A model generated the notes under the pieces. The model searched no databases. It worked only from the letters and a program-made list of their open reading frames with translations, and was not told the origin of the DNA. A DNA stretch of 64,000 bases from Prorocentrum cordatum (taxonomy: Eukaryota; Sar; Dinophyceae; Prorocentrales; Prorocentraceae), in NCBI GenBank assembly GCA_963575745.1, contig CAUYUJ010014618.1:239517-303516 (forward strand), given 5' to 3'. The translations under genes and the position numbers were made by a program. Each line of letters begins with the position of its first letter. Position 1 is the stretch's first letter. This document shows positions 21,613 through 31,150 of this stretch, one piece after another.

Positions 21613-22011
21613 ACGACAACAACAGCAACAACAGCAGCAATCATTTTAAGATTGGTCGCTCCAATCTGCTCACGTGCCAATCCATACGCATATCTTAAAC
21701 CCTCGGTGGCCGCCTTCGTCGTCTTCAATCGTACCCTTTTGGGGTGTATCTTTCTTACCTGCCACGTGCATTTAGTGCAGCCCCTGAAACAAGGGAAGAT
21801 AAGGCAGGTGGGAGGGGGAGGGCGAATAATGGAACACGAGAGAAGTTAGCAGGAGGGGGGCAAGGAGCAGAAAATAAGTGGTAGAACCAGACGGGCAGAC
21901 CGGGTGGGCAGACCCATAGCGGGCAGGTCGGGAAGACGGGCCCAGGCGACCAGGCCGAGCAGGCGGGTTGCTGAAGCGTGGGTCCGAAATGGATCGCGAG
22001 GAAATCTCGAG

Positions 22012-22183
22012 AGATAGCGCGATTCCCAAGAAAATCTTGCGAACAGCCAAATTGAGAGCGTGATTCGTGAGAGTACACTGGCGAGAAAGTCCCACGCGAG
22101 AGCGCGATTCGTATACACTTTGTGAGGAAGTCCCGCGCGAGAGCGCGATTTGGGAATACATTGTGAGGAAGTATCAGGCGGGT
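22012..22183. repeat. About 41-bp tandem repeat
   Basis: Units beginning AGAGCGCGATT and containing TGTGAGGAAGTCCCGCGCG repeat three to four times with divergence. Confidence 0.7.
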
Positions 22184-22187
22184 GCCG

Positions 22188-22230
<43 letters not shown>
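22184..22230. repeat. (TTG)n microsatellite
   Basis: About fifteen TTG triplets directly after the 41-bp tandem repeat. Confidence 0.95.
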
Positions 22231-22345
22231 AATCCGGGGCCAACAGCGCAGTGTGCACCCCGTGACTTTCCCTGGTAACAAACAGGGTGCGAGCCCCGGG
22301 GGAAGAACTTCAATCGAAGAATACAATGGTCATCGGAGGGGGATC

Positions 22346-22520
22346 AACAACAATGTTCCTCAATGAGAGTTCAACAACGACACCGACAACAACAACATCA
22401 ATAACAACAAAACCAAACCAACAAAACTAACAACGAAAACGACCACAGCAACAACCAAAACCTTCAACAACAACAACAACAACGACAACAACCTCAAGAC
22501 CAACAACAACAAGCAACAAT
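22346..22520. repeat. (AAC)n-rich low-complexity tract
   Basis: ACAACAACA words with interruptions. Confidence 0.85.
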
Positions 22521-22617
22521 AAGAAACCGCATCGTGGAATCCCACTTCTGCCACGCACCCAGGGACAATGAACGACTGTTCGGTCTCCTCACTCTGACCA
22601 TCGTAACTCCGTCACTC

Positions 22618-22790
22618 GCGTTGATTAGTGTCTGGTAGTCGATTTAGCATCGATTAGCGTCGATCAGCGCCGATTCAGCGCTGACCAGCGTCGATTAGCG
22701 TCGATTGAGCGTTAAGTTTCGCCGATGCGCGTCGATTCGAAAGAGCCAACAAGATGGTATGGGAGGCTCCCATGAGCTGCCGCAGGAGGA
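22618..22790 (+). repeat. Family I element, copy I2
   Basis: Repeated GATTAGCGTCGAT decamers, then GAGCCAACAAGATGGTATGG and GAGGCTCCCATGAGCTGCCG. Confidence 0.6.
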
Positions 22791-22892
22791 GGGGGGAAAA
22801 AGGGACCAATGCCACTGCTCGTCCTCCTTTGACCTGCACCTCCCACACCTTCCGCGAGGGGGTAGGGTTCGGAATTCGTTGGGCACGTGGCG

Positions 22893-22967
22893 AGATCCGA
22901 ACCCCACCCCCGCCTCCCATTGATGCAGGAGAATCGATGGGGGGCGGGGGTGGGGTTCGGATGTGAC
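22893..22967. repeat. Long G/C hairpin
   Basis: ATCCGAACCCCACCCCCGCC and GGCGGGGGTGGGGTTCGGAT face each other across about 30 bp, giving a stem of about 20 bp or more. Confidence 0.85.
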
Positions 22968-23092
22968 CACCTATCGACCGGCACCTTTCGCGCGGAAGAT
23001 GCCGCTGCGATGCGGCCGCCGCGGCCGCCGCTGCGGTCTCGACGGTGGCCGCCGCGGCACCTGCCGCGCGGAAGTGTGCGGAGGGTGCATGT
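22968..23092 (+). repeat. Family J element, copy J2
   Basis: ACCTATCGACCGGCACCTTT, a (GCC/GCG) block, then GCGCGGAAGTGTGCGGAGGG. Confidence 0.5.
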
Positions 23093-23584
23093 CCAGGGCC
23101 AGAGAGCCCTCGTTGCCACGGCCGGATCCTTTTCGCGATTCTGTCGGCTGCGAGCGAGGGGCGAGGATTTTGCAAGTGAGACGGGGAAGACTCATGTGGT
23201 TCCAAGAGGGAGCCCAGGGAGAGGGACCTTTGAAACGGGCGATGCCGATGTCTCAAGTAAGTTCGGCTTCGCCCACCAGGCTGCGGCATGACGCTTCCAG
23301 TCGGTTTTTGCTGTTCTAAATCTCAAATGCAACGCCGAGGTTTCAGGAGTCCCATTTGCTGGCATGCCTTCAGGTATCAAGGACTCTCTCAGAAGGCGGC
23401 GGGACTTCTCAGAAGCCCTCCAGCCTTCGGAGAAGTTTTCTGCGTCTTCGGGGAAGGCTTACAAACAACTGTTCAGAAGGCTGAGGGGCTTCCGAGCCTT
23501 CTGAAAAGGCCCACCCCTTCTCACTTCCCCCAGGCCCGTCGCCCAACCCAGGCAGAGGCCCAGGGAGTGGCAGTTCAGGGGCAA
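23093..23584. other. Stretch with dispersed AGAAGGC words
   Basis: TCAGAAGGC/GCCTTCTGA words recur in both orientations at 23390-23520; no gene is recognised. Confidence 0.4.
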
Positions 23585-23745
23585 CGCTAAGGGGGGATAG
23601 AGGCAGGCTCAGGGGTAGGTGCATCGACCCCCGATCGTTTATTCATCGCCGAGATGCGGCGCGAGAGCCCACCCCGCCCAGGAGCGTGCGGATTCGTCGG
23701 AGACCTGTCGCCGATCTATCGTCGATGTATCGCCGGTTGCAGGTC
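23585..23745. repeat. Family K repeat, copy K4
   Basis: CATCGACCCCCGATCGTTTA, CCCACCCCGCCCAGGA, TCGCCGATCTATCGTCGATG; matches K1 and K2 in order. Confidence 0.5.
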
Positions 23746-24334
23746 GATGTTTCCCAGCCTGAGCCGGAGCCTGGTGGTTTTTGGGTCATACGTCAAGCCT
23801 CTGGCGGCCGTTCGGGACGATCCAGTAACCTCCCCGAGGTTTTCGGCGAGGCGCAGCCGTTTGAAGGCATTCCGAGTCTGGCACGCCGCCGAGATCCAAC
23901 GAAAACGCCCGAACGCCTGAAACCTCGAAGCTCAACACGGTAGGTTCACGCGGCGTTGGCGCGCCGGCGAAGTCGTTCAAGGCCGAATTCTGCGACGCGG
24001 AAGCATTGAGGGACACGGTAATGCAATTGGACCCGGTGGAATTCAACCTTGACGATGTCAATTAAACAGTCGAGACGGTGTCAATTTTTTTTTTGCGCGT
24101 GCCGACGCCTGACGAGCTTACCGTAGTGTCGTCCCGCGCGAACGTTCCCCCTCGAAAGTGCAGCGAGCCCAGGGCCCCGGCGATCCTCTGGCTAGGCACG
24201 GCAGTGAGGTGCACTTGCGCGCGGCAATTGGGTTTGATTAACCTCAAGAAGCAATTAAGAACCCCCCCACCTCTCTTGCGAAATTGTAACGCACCCGACA
24301 CCCCAGAAGCGTTACCCTGGCACCCTCGCACCTT
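23746..24334. other. Stretch without a supported gene
   Basis: No repeat family or gene is recognised. Confidence 0.35.
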
Positions 24335-24960
24335 TACCTCTTTTCGGTTTATTATTCTCATTGGTTTCTATATTATGATTATTATTATTATAATTCGAAT
24401 TCTCAATACTATGTCTAGCATTGGTCATATCATTATCATTAGCAGTTTGATTATTAGCATCCTTTTTAGTATTATTCGTATCACGGTTTTTATGCCTAGC
24501 ATTCGTACTATTAGTGTCATGATAGGTCTTAGTGTTATTGTTATTGGTCTTATTTTTTCGTGAGCTTGTTGTACATCTTGTCTTGTTAGACAAGCTGTCG
24601 TAAGTATGTTGTACGGGCGCGGTGCTAAGATAACGCTCCGTGCGGGGCGGGGACGATATCCTCTGATGGACCACCCCACACGACGGCCGAGAAAAAGCAA
24701 TGTTTCAATAGGGTTGATACAAAGAACCGTATAGGACAAGGATGATGAAGATAACGAGATAAAGGGGAGAGGGAGAAAAGCAGCAGCGGAGCCCGTCTGT
24801 TGTCGGTTTCTTCTTCTTATTGTCGTCCTTCTCCTTATTCGCATCATTATTATTATTGCTCTTACCCTTATCCTTAATATTATTATTAGTCTGTTTCGTA
24901 TTATTTATATTATTCTTACTACTCGCATTCCACCCTTATTATCGTTCTCATTCCAATTCA
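24335..24960. other. AT-rich island
   Basis: Two ATT/TTA-rich tracts (24345-24560 and 24830-24960) in otherwise GC-rich DNA. The open frames here are Ile/Asn/Leu low-complexity by-products. No gene is recognised. Confidence 0.6.
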
Positions 24961-25118
24961 AATTGGGATACCACCCGAGCCGGGGCGCGGGAATTATTTC
25001 GTTCCATTTGCGCGGTGCTAATCATATAGTTCAGCGAAAACCGCCCTCCAGAATTATTTAATTACGGTGCTGTGCTAATGATTACCCCGGGGGGGGTCCT
25101 TAATGGTTTCTTGAGGTT

Positions 25119-25306
25119 ACAGTCGGGCGGGCCGCTGAAGAAGGCCGTGACTTTCGTTGGGGAAGGGTTCGGCGCTCCTTACTTGTTTTACATGTCGTCT
25201 TCGATGATCCTCAGGCTCTCTGTGGGACATCGAAGCTTCACTTAAGCACAAACAGGGGCCCCATTCCTTCTATGTAGGGCTCCTTCTGACGGCGGTCCAG
25301 CTGTAG
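25119..25306. repeat. Family C element, copy C2
   Basis: ACAGTCGGGCGGGCCGCTGA at the left end; the right end is diverged (GGCGGTCCAGCTGTA). The middle (CTTTCGTTGGGGAAGGG and others) matches C1 and C3. Confidence 0.6.
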
Positions 25307-25309
25307 TAT

Positions 25310-25455
25310 TAAGTCGGGCTTGTCCCTGCACATGAGGCGTATTCAAAGATAATTTTAAAAAGTCAAACAACTGTCTGGGAACGAGTTTATATGTTTCGGT
25401 ATTTCAAATGTTTCGCCCCAAGCCTGCCTGTAGGAGGACATTGACTGTAGTAGGT
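25310..25455 (+). repeat. Family D element, copy D3
   Basis: TAAGTCGGGCTTGTCCCTGC on the left and CCTGTAGGAGGACATTGAC on the right, directly after C2. Confidence 0.55.
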
Positions 25456-25794
25456 CGGCCCTGTCAGATCAGGGGCTCCCCCGCTTCCTGCGATCCGCGC
25501 CCCGTGTCTCTCCCGGCGCTTCGGGCAGCGTGGCTCGCAGAAGGTCGTGTCCTCTCCGCGCGTCCTCATCGGAGGGCCCAGGCGTTTGCTCCTCCAGTCC
25601 TTAGTGGGCCCTGGACCCTGGGAGCGACAGGGCAGTCCTTCTGCCGGTTCCGACGCCGCTGTTTTGCCGGATGTCTTTCGGCTCCAAATCCTGGAGCAGT
25701 TTCGATTTGTTGTTTTTGGTAGTTTTTGTTTGCCGTTTCCATGTTCAAGAGTTTTTTGCTTCAGTTTTTTATGAAATGACGGTCCTGCTGTTTC

Positions 25795-25985
25795 TGCGGC
25801 CCGCTGGGTTCCAGTCACGCTCGGTTGGAGGCGCCTCCTGCGGGCAAGACTTCTGTCCACATCCACTGCAGCCTGGAGTTTCGGGCTCCCTTCCCCTGAA
25901 CCCCGAGGCGCACTGGATATGGACAAGAGTCTGGCCGCTAGAGAGGCTCGACTATATTCTGTCATACCCAGTGCGCCTCGACCTT
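25795..25985. repeat. Family L element, copy L2
   Basis: CCGAGGCGCACTGGATATGG and ATACCCAGTGCGCCTCGACC form an inverted repeat spaced by about 45 bp. Confidence 0.5.
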
Positions 25986-26206
25986 GTGGTGCCCCGTGGT
26001 GCCCCTTCCAAGAAAACTTATGGATACAACTATTGCCCGCACCCCCTGCGTGCAAAAAGGTGCTGCGCCGACTCGGCGACCGACCCCAGGGCCGCGGCGG
26101 GCTCTGCGGCGAGCGAGCGGAGCGTGTCCAAGAGCGACCCGCGGGGGGCATTCTGGGCGCGCATCTCGAAGAAGAAAAATCTGGGTCTCCACGGTGATCG
26201 TTTTCT

Positions 26207-26595
26207 TGTTCATTGTTTTGCCGCTCGGCGCGGGCCCTCGCGCACCCCCCCTCCCCCTCTCCCCGTGTTTCTGGCGCCTGTTTCAGGCAGGTGGAGTCTC
26301 TTCCGCAGGACGCACTGTTGCAAACAGTCGCATAGAGCAGTGGTCCGGAGCCAGACCGCCCCCCCCCCCTCCGCCCCCCCCTCCGCAAGGGCTCCCCCGA
26401 GGGCGCGAAGTTATTCGCGCTTCGCGGTCCTCGTTCCTTCTCCCCCTGCTCCTCGTCCTCCTATTCTCCCTTTGGGAGGGCGGCGCGAGAGCGCGAAGTT
26501 ATTCGCACTTCGCGCTTCGCGGAGCGCGAAGCGCGAAGTTGGGAGCCCTAGCTCCGCCCAGTGTCGAAACGCCGAATCAGAGAACGTTCACCAGA
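26207..26595 (+). repeat. Family M repeat, copy M2, with insertion
   Basis: Homologous to M1 at both ends, but about 26380-26552 is extra. The extra piece is bounded by AAGGGCTCCC and GGGAGCCCT and contains GCGAAGTTATTCGC palindromes. Confidence 0.55.
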
Positions 26596-26701
26596 TGGGG
26601 CTCCTGCGGACGACGGACGCTTCTCTGGCAGCCTCTGGGAGCTTTCCGAGTCCGGGGGCGGCCTCCGCGGGCCGCGCTCCGTCGGGGGCCTTCCGAGGGG
26701 G

Positions 26702-26795
26702 TGTCCTCCTCCTCCTCCTCCTCCTCCTCCTCCTCCTCCTCCTCCTCCTCCTCCTCCTCCTCCTCCTCCTCCTCCTCCTCCTCCTCCTCCTCCTC
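26702..26795. repeat. (CTC)n microsatellite
   Basis: About 31 uninterrupted CTC triplets. Confidence 0.95.
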
Positions 26796-26865
26796 GAGGG
26801 CCAGACGACGAGCGAGTCCGAGTAGTTGTTGTCGCAGCGTCATGCTGCACGGCCGATGCGGTGTG

Positions 26866-27042
26866 CAGTCGGGGCCCTGAAGAAGGAGCCCTTTTCGTTG
26901 GGGAGGGGCTCCGCGTTCCTCAGGTGTGTCACAGCTTGCCTCAGGCTTTCCTTTTGTTTTCGACAGGAAATCGAAGGTTCACTTAGGGAAAAAAGGGGCC
27001 TCGTTCCTTATTTAGGGTTCCTTAGGTCAACGCCCCGACTGT
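26866..27042. repeat. Family C element, copy C3
   Basis: CAGTCGGGGCCCTGAAGAAG to CAACGCCCCGACTGT; well preserved. Confidence 0.7.
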
Positions 27043-27061
27043 ACCGTTTCGGCTAGATTTT

Positions 27062-27203
27062 CGCCACCCCGGCGTCACCGATGCAGCGCCTGTACATGCC
27101 GATGCGTCGCCAGTGCATCGCCTGTGCATTGGCAATGGAGTGGCGATGCGGCGCCATCCTCCGACCTCATCTGCTGGGGCCCCCTTTTTGGGAGGGCTCC
27201 AAG
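27062..27203. repeat. Family G element, copy G3 (diverged)
   Basis: CGATGCGTCGCCAGTGCATC words, then GCGATGCGGCGCCATCCTCC and GGGAGGGCTCC at the right end. The left end is not clear. Confidence 0.45.
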
Positions 27204-27213
27204 ACAGCGGCGC

Positions 27214-27228
27214 AGACATATATACATT

Positions 27229-27293
<65 letters not shown>

Positions 27294-27302
27294 ATATATA
27301 TA
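27214..27302. repeat. (AT)n microsatellite
   Basis: TATA runs with GTATATGTACATATA in the middle. Confidence 0.95.
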
Positions 27303-27402
27303 AGCTTTCGGAGGCGGACGAGGGCCAGGCGAGACAGCGGCGGCCCTCCCTGCTGGCGTGTCGTCTTTTCTGGGGCCTCCTGGCCGCCTCTCGTCGCCAC
27401 GC

Positions 27403-27592
27403 TTAAGTCGGACATGTCCCTCTACAAATTCTGATTTAGCCCTGGTCCGAAATCCCTTTTAATCCGGCTTAATCCCGCTTAATCCTGCTTAATCCGGCTT
27501 ACTCCCGCTTAATCCCGCTTAATTTGGCTTAGTCCCGCTTGATCCGAGGCCCACTCTGGCTTAACAGCCCCCCGATGGGGCTTACTCCTCCT
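27403..27592 (+). repeat. Family D fragment followed by family H element, copy H1
   Basis: 27403-27425 is the left end of family D (AAGTCGGACATGTCCCTCTA). From about 27428, GCCCTGGTCCGAAATCC leads into about ten CCGCTTAATC decamers, then AACAGCCCCCCGATGGGGCT. H2 and H3 have the same order. Confidence 0.65.
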
Positions 27593-27894
27593 GGGTGGAT
27601 CCCTTTTGAAAAACGGGTCAGGATGGATCCTGGGAGGGGCCTGGAGGCGTATTTTGCAGGGAAGAAGGCAGGTCGGGAGAGCCGCCGTTGTGCCAATGTG
27701 AAATTCTCGGGGTCCCGCAAAGAGGGTGTGTGCCCCGGGGGGGGGATTTGGCACCGAACCGCCCAAAACAGAGGCTCCCTGGCCGACAGCAACTCCCGAT
27801 AGTTGCCGAGAGGTGGGAATGCAGGGGGCATCCGTTTGCGGCAGTTCGGTGCACCAAGGGATCGGACTCATGCCCCCCTTCAGGGTCACCTCCC

Positions 27895-28057
27895 TTCGGT
27901 GGATCCCGAGATTCGCTCGGATCTCGTGGATCTGAGCCTGGCCCCCCCTCGCGGCGCCTGCGGCGCCGCCCCTGGCGGAGCGCGTCCATCGCAGATCCGA
28001 GAAATCCGCGCGAAGCTCCGACTGTTTCTGTGTATGGAAAGCTCTTTCTTCTTCCAG
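27895..28057 (+). repeat. Family B introner-like element, copy B2, upstream of the bestrophin exon
   Basis: The arms (27898-27945 and 27986-28020) form a hairpin around GGCGCCTGCGGCGCC. The right flank ends TTTCTTCTTCCAG at 28057, directly before the open exon. It therefore supplies the 3' splice site of the intron preceding the bestrophin exon. The 5' boundary and upstream exon are not identified; the intron could lie in the 5' UTR, because an ATG follows 10 nt later. Confidence 0.65.
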
Positions 28058-28067
28058 TATCAGCAAG

Positions 28068-28806
28068 ATGTGGCGGGGGCCCGTGGTGGACAGCATGACG
28101 TACAAGGCGGACGTCCTCACCTCGTGGACGAGCTTGTTCCAGCTGCAGGGCGTGAGGACGGCCTTTAACAGTCCCACCGTGTGGAAGACGATGGGCAGGC
28201 TACTGCTGCTCAGCATCGTCTGCGCCCTTGTGTTGCTGATCCTTTTGCCGAATCCGGCGAAGTTGAGGACCAGCAAATTCCAGAAGATAGCTGTGTTCTT
28301 GAGAATATTCGTGGGTCTGCTCCTGGGTTTCTTCCTCTCCACCTCCGTGAACCGCTGGTTCGAGTGCACACAAGGTTTCTTGGAGCTCTACGATTCGATC
28401 AGGTGCCTACAGGTACAGCTTCTTGCCTTGGGCGTCCCTGTGGAGCAGAGGGAGAAGGTCTTGCGCTACGCGACGGTCTCCGGATGGCTTCTCGGCATGA
28501 CCCTGCAGATAGAAGCGCTTTCGTGCGAGCAAGAGAAAGAGCACGCGTCGGAGGAGATGTTCGACAGCCTGCGGATCGACCCAGAGTCCGCGTCTGACAC
28601 GGAGTCGGACCCCCTCTGTACGGCACACAGGTTCAACGTCCTCGAGGACAGGGAAATATCGGTCGTGAGGAGAATGGCCGACCCCGCCAGCATGATGTGG
28701 GTCTGGGTCGCCTCCTACATCGGCCGCATGGCGATGGACGGGTGGATTCCGCCCATGCAATCGCCGACCTACGGTCTCATCTCGAAGAAGAAACATTGCA
28801 TAAACA
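28068..28806 (+). CDS. Bestrophin-like anion channel, exon
   Basis: An open exon encoding an N-terminal soluble stretch, two hydrophobic helices (GRLLLLSIVCALVLLILL and FLRIFVGLLLGFFLSTSVNR), a Trp-rich turn (NRWFECTQGF), a long charged helical region, and IPPMQSPTYG. The NRW motif after helix 2 and the PP-M-x-SPTYG block match the bestrophin family (Pfam PF01062), chloride or bicarbonate channels of cell or organelle membranes. The start at 28068 (ATG after the splice acceptor at 28057) gives a usual N-terminal length for the family; an internal exon is the alternative. The end is set at a GTAAGT donor at 28807. Confidence 0.75.
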
Positions 28807-28954
28807 GTAAGTTTCGAAGATCCGCGCGGATATCATGGATCTGCGCTAGGCCCCCCTGGCGGCGCCTCCGGCTCCGTCCCTGCGCGCCAGGGAGGGGGAT
28901 CCAGCGCTGATCCAAGACGTCCGCTCGGATTTCCGAAAGGTTCTGTTTGTGAAG
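28807..28954 (+). repeat. Family B introner-like intron inside the bestrophin gene (copy B8)
   Basis: Left arm ATCCGCGCGGATATCATGG and right arm ATCCAAGACGTCCGCTCGG flank a GGCGGCGCC-rich loop. With donor GTAAGT at 28807 and acceptor AG at 28953-28954 it is a 148-bp GT-AG intron whose removal joins the flanking exons in frame. A wider 196-bp insertion (28781-28976) is bounded by TCAT on both sides and would also join in frame, but it lacks canonical splice ends. Confidence 0.65.
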
Positions 28955-29360
28955 TGTTTTGCTCTTCTGTCGTCATGGTCTGCGTGGAGAAGGCGCAGAA
29001 CGCCATCAGGTCCGTTCGGCAGTCTGTCTTGGTGCAGGCTCCTTTCATCTATGTGCACCTGCTGGCCTCTCTCGTTCACGTGAACAACATCGTGAACGCG
29101 ATAAGCTTTGGCATCGTGCTGGGATCCTGCATCGGCACCACGCTTCAGTACCATGGTGCCTCTGGCATCTACCTGGCAGACTCTGGCGAGACAGACCTGG
29201 TCTCCGACGTGGAGAACCTGATCATCAGCTTCTTCATCTGCGTGGTGGGTCCCTTCCTCTACCAGGTCCTCCTGGAGGTCTGCATCTGCATCTCGCAGCC
29301 CTTCGCCAGCGAGGAGAGCCAGATCCCGACGGACCGCCTCATGCAACGCCTCCAGACGGA
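28955..29360 (+). CDS. Bestrophin-like anion channel, next exon
   Basis: Continues the channel: VCVEKAQNAIRSVRQSVLV, then FIYVHLLASLVHVNNIVNA (hydrophobic helix with the family's Val-His-x-Asn-Asn element), a glycine-rich helix (AISFGIVLGSCIG), another membrane helix (NLIISFFICVVGPFLYQVLL) and a cytoplasmic IPTDRL motif found at the C-terminus of protist bestrophins. The exon end is uncertain; coding character is lost within or just after 29360, where GATCCCATCGATCC repeats begin. No further exon was found, so the gene is incomplete in this reading. Confidence 0.7.
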
Positions 29361-29394
29361 CCTTTCGGACAAAAGAGAGAGAACAGCACACACG

Positions 29395-29590
29395 ATCCCA
29401 TCGATCCGATCCCATCGATCCCATCCGATCCGATCCGATCGGGCCTACCTGTATCCCATCGATCCCATCCCGTCGATCCCATCTCATCGATCGGGCCCAT
29501 CGATCCCATCCCATCGATCGGGCCGATCTGGGCCCCATCGATCCGATCCGAGGCCGACCCCGGGCGGCCCGATCCGATCCGATCCCCGGA
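29395..29590. repeat. GATCCCATCGATCC-type satellite
   Basis: Reiterated GATCCCATC/GATCCGATC words immediately after the bestrophin exon, probably inside its next intron. Confidence 0.8.
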
Positions 29591-29639
29591 TGCCCGACGA
29601 CTGGGGCGCGGCCGGGTGCCCACACGGCGTGGTTCGGGA

Positions 29640-29720
29640 GACTCTTCATGGGGGGGAACCCCATGGGGGGATAGGATCCCAGGGGGGGGGATCCCATAGG
29701 ATCCCCTGGGGATCCCATGG
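29640..29720. repeat. GGATCC/CCATGG palindromic cluster
   Basis: Overlapping palindromes (GGATCCC, CCATGG, GGGGATCCC) form several alternative hairpins. Confidence 0.6.
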
Positions 29721-29966
29721 AGAGTCTCCCCAGTGGTGCGGCTGCGCAGCCCGGAGCAGCCGGCCGGGCTGGGTTCCGAGGTCATGCCGATGCAGCTCGA
29801 TCCGATTCGCGCGTCGATCCGTCGGGTTGGTGGCAGAGGGGGGTGGCCCAAAAGGGGGGATGAAGAGAAAGGCCCCTCGTGGGCACCAGCTGGCTCCAGA
29901 AGGGGCCCTGAAGAGCCCGTTCGGGGCCACTTCTCTTCGCCCTCCCCCATGTCGGTCCCCCCCAGT

Positions 29967-30145
29967 GCAGTGGAGGCCCATGCCAAGAACCACCCTGCTC
30001 GCCTCCAGGATGCCCTGGGTTTCTTGGGTTTCGGTGGTTGTGCTGTGGAAGGCGTGACGTTCCCACTCCAAAGATAAGTGGACGTCCTGGGGTCTCAGGG
30101 TCTGTTTTTACGCAAGGTTTCTTCTGGACTGGCTGCGATTGTACC
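29967..30145 (+). repeat. Family A element, copy A5
   Basis: GCAGTGGAGGCCCATGCCAA at the left; right end GGTTTCTTCTGGACTGGCTG, slightly diverged. Confidence 0.7.
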
Positions 30146-30305
30146 ACCCGCCCAGAATTCGGCGCGGGTTGCCAATTCGACGCTGAGCGACCCTACAAGA
30201 GTTTCTGGAGCTGCGTGCGGATGTCTTGGGGGGTCGGTCCTGGCGGGGGCTCGGGCTCGGGCCCTCCCGCGGCTGCGGCTGCGGGGGGAGCCGCGCGCGG
30301 GCCGT

Positions 30306-30380
30306 GAAGAGGAGGAGGAGGGAGAGGACGATGATGAGGAGGAGGAGGAGGAGGAGGAGGGGGAGGAGGAGGAGGAGTTG
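30306..30380. repeat. (GAG)n microsatellite
   Basis: Purine-rich GAG/GAT tract. Confidence 0.9.
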
Positions 30381-30398
30381 GGATGCAAATCCTGGGAG

Positions 30399-30570
30399 GT
30401 CAAATTCTGTTTTTGCCCTGGTCCGAAATCCGGCTTGATCGGGCCTAATCCCGCTTAAACCCGCTTAATCCGGCTTAATCCGAGTCCCATTCCGGCATAA
30501 CAGCCCCCCAACGGGGCTTAATCCTCTCTAATTTTTCCGACGAAGATCTCCCAGTAGTTGTCTCCTAAGA
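30399..30570 (+). repeat. Family H element, copy H2
   Basis: GCCCTGGTCCGAAATCC, CCGCTTAATC decamers, AACAGCCCCCCAACGGGGCT, then CCGACGAAGATCTCCCAGTA. Confidence 0.65.
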
Positions 30571-30890
30571 TGGGAAGGAGGAGAAGGAGGAGGAGGAGGA
30601 GGAAAAGGAGGAGGTGGAGGAGGAGGAGGAGGAGGACCCAGACCTCCTCGCGTTGTGGCAAAAGTCACGGCGACAGGTTTTCCATGTTATTTGTCCTGCT
30701 TTTCACAGGCCTCGGGGGAAAGCCGGTCCCGAGGAAAGGATTCGGACCTCTGTGGGTCGAGGGTGTGCAGCAATCGCGACGTCGGGGGTCTGGAGGAGGA
30801 GGAGGAGGAGGAGGAAAGGGAGGAGGAGGAGGAGGAGGAGGAGAAGGAGGAGGAGGAGGAGGAGGAAGAGGAGGAGGAGGAGGTGGGGTG
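30571..30890. repeat. GAG-rich tracts
   Basis: Two (GGA)n blocks (30571-30640 and 30795-30890) around about 150 bp of unique sequence. Confidence 0.8.
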
Positions 30891-30994
30891 AGGAGCCCTG
30901 CCGTCGTGGACTCCTCTTGTCGTGGCGGGTCTGGGCGCAGCCCGATCCTGAGGCGTGCTTGGGTGGCGTCGGCGGTATTGCCCTCGGCGGGGCC

Positions 30995-31150
30995 CTCGGG
31001 GCGCTCGGCGGGCTCCTCGGGGCGCTCGGCGGGCTCCTCGGGGCGCTCCTGGCGGGCGCTCGGCGGGGCCCTCTTGGGGCGCTCGGCGGGGCGCCCGGCG
31101 GGGCGCTTGTCGGGCGCCCCGGCGGGCGGGGTGCTCCTCGGGCGGGGCAG
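30995..31150. repeat. GC-rich minisatellite (GGGGCGCTCGGCGGGCTCCTC-like unit)
   Basis: A 21-bp unit repeats exactly about twice and then continues in degenerate form, giving a Gly-Ala-Leu-rich peptide in one frame. Confidence 0.75.
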
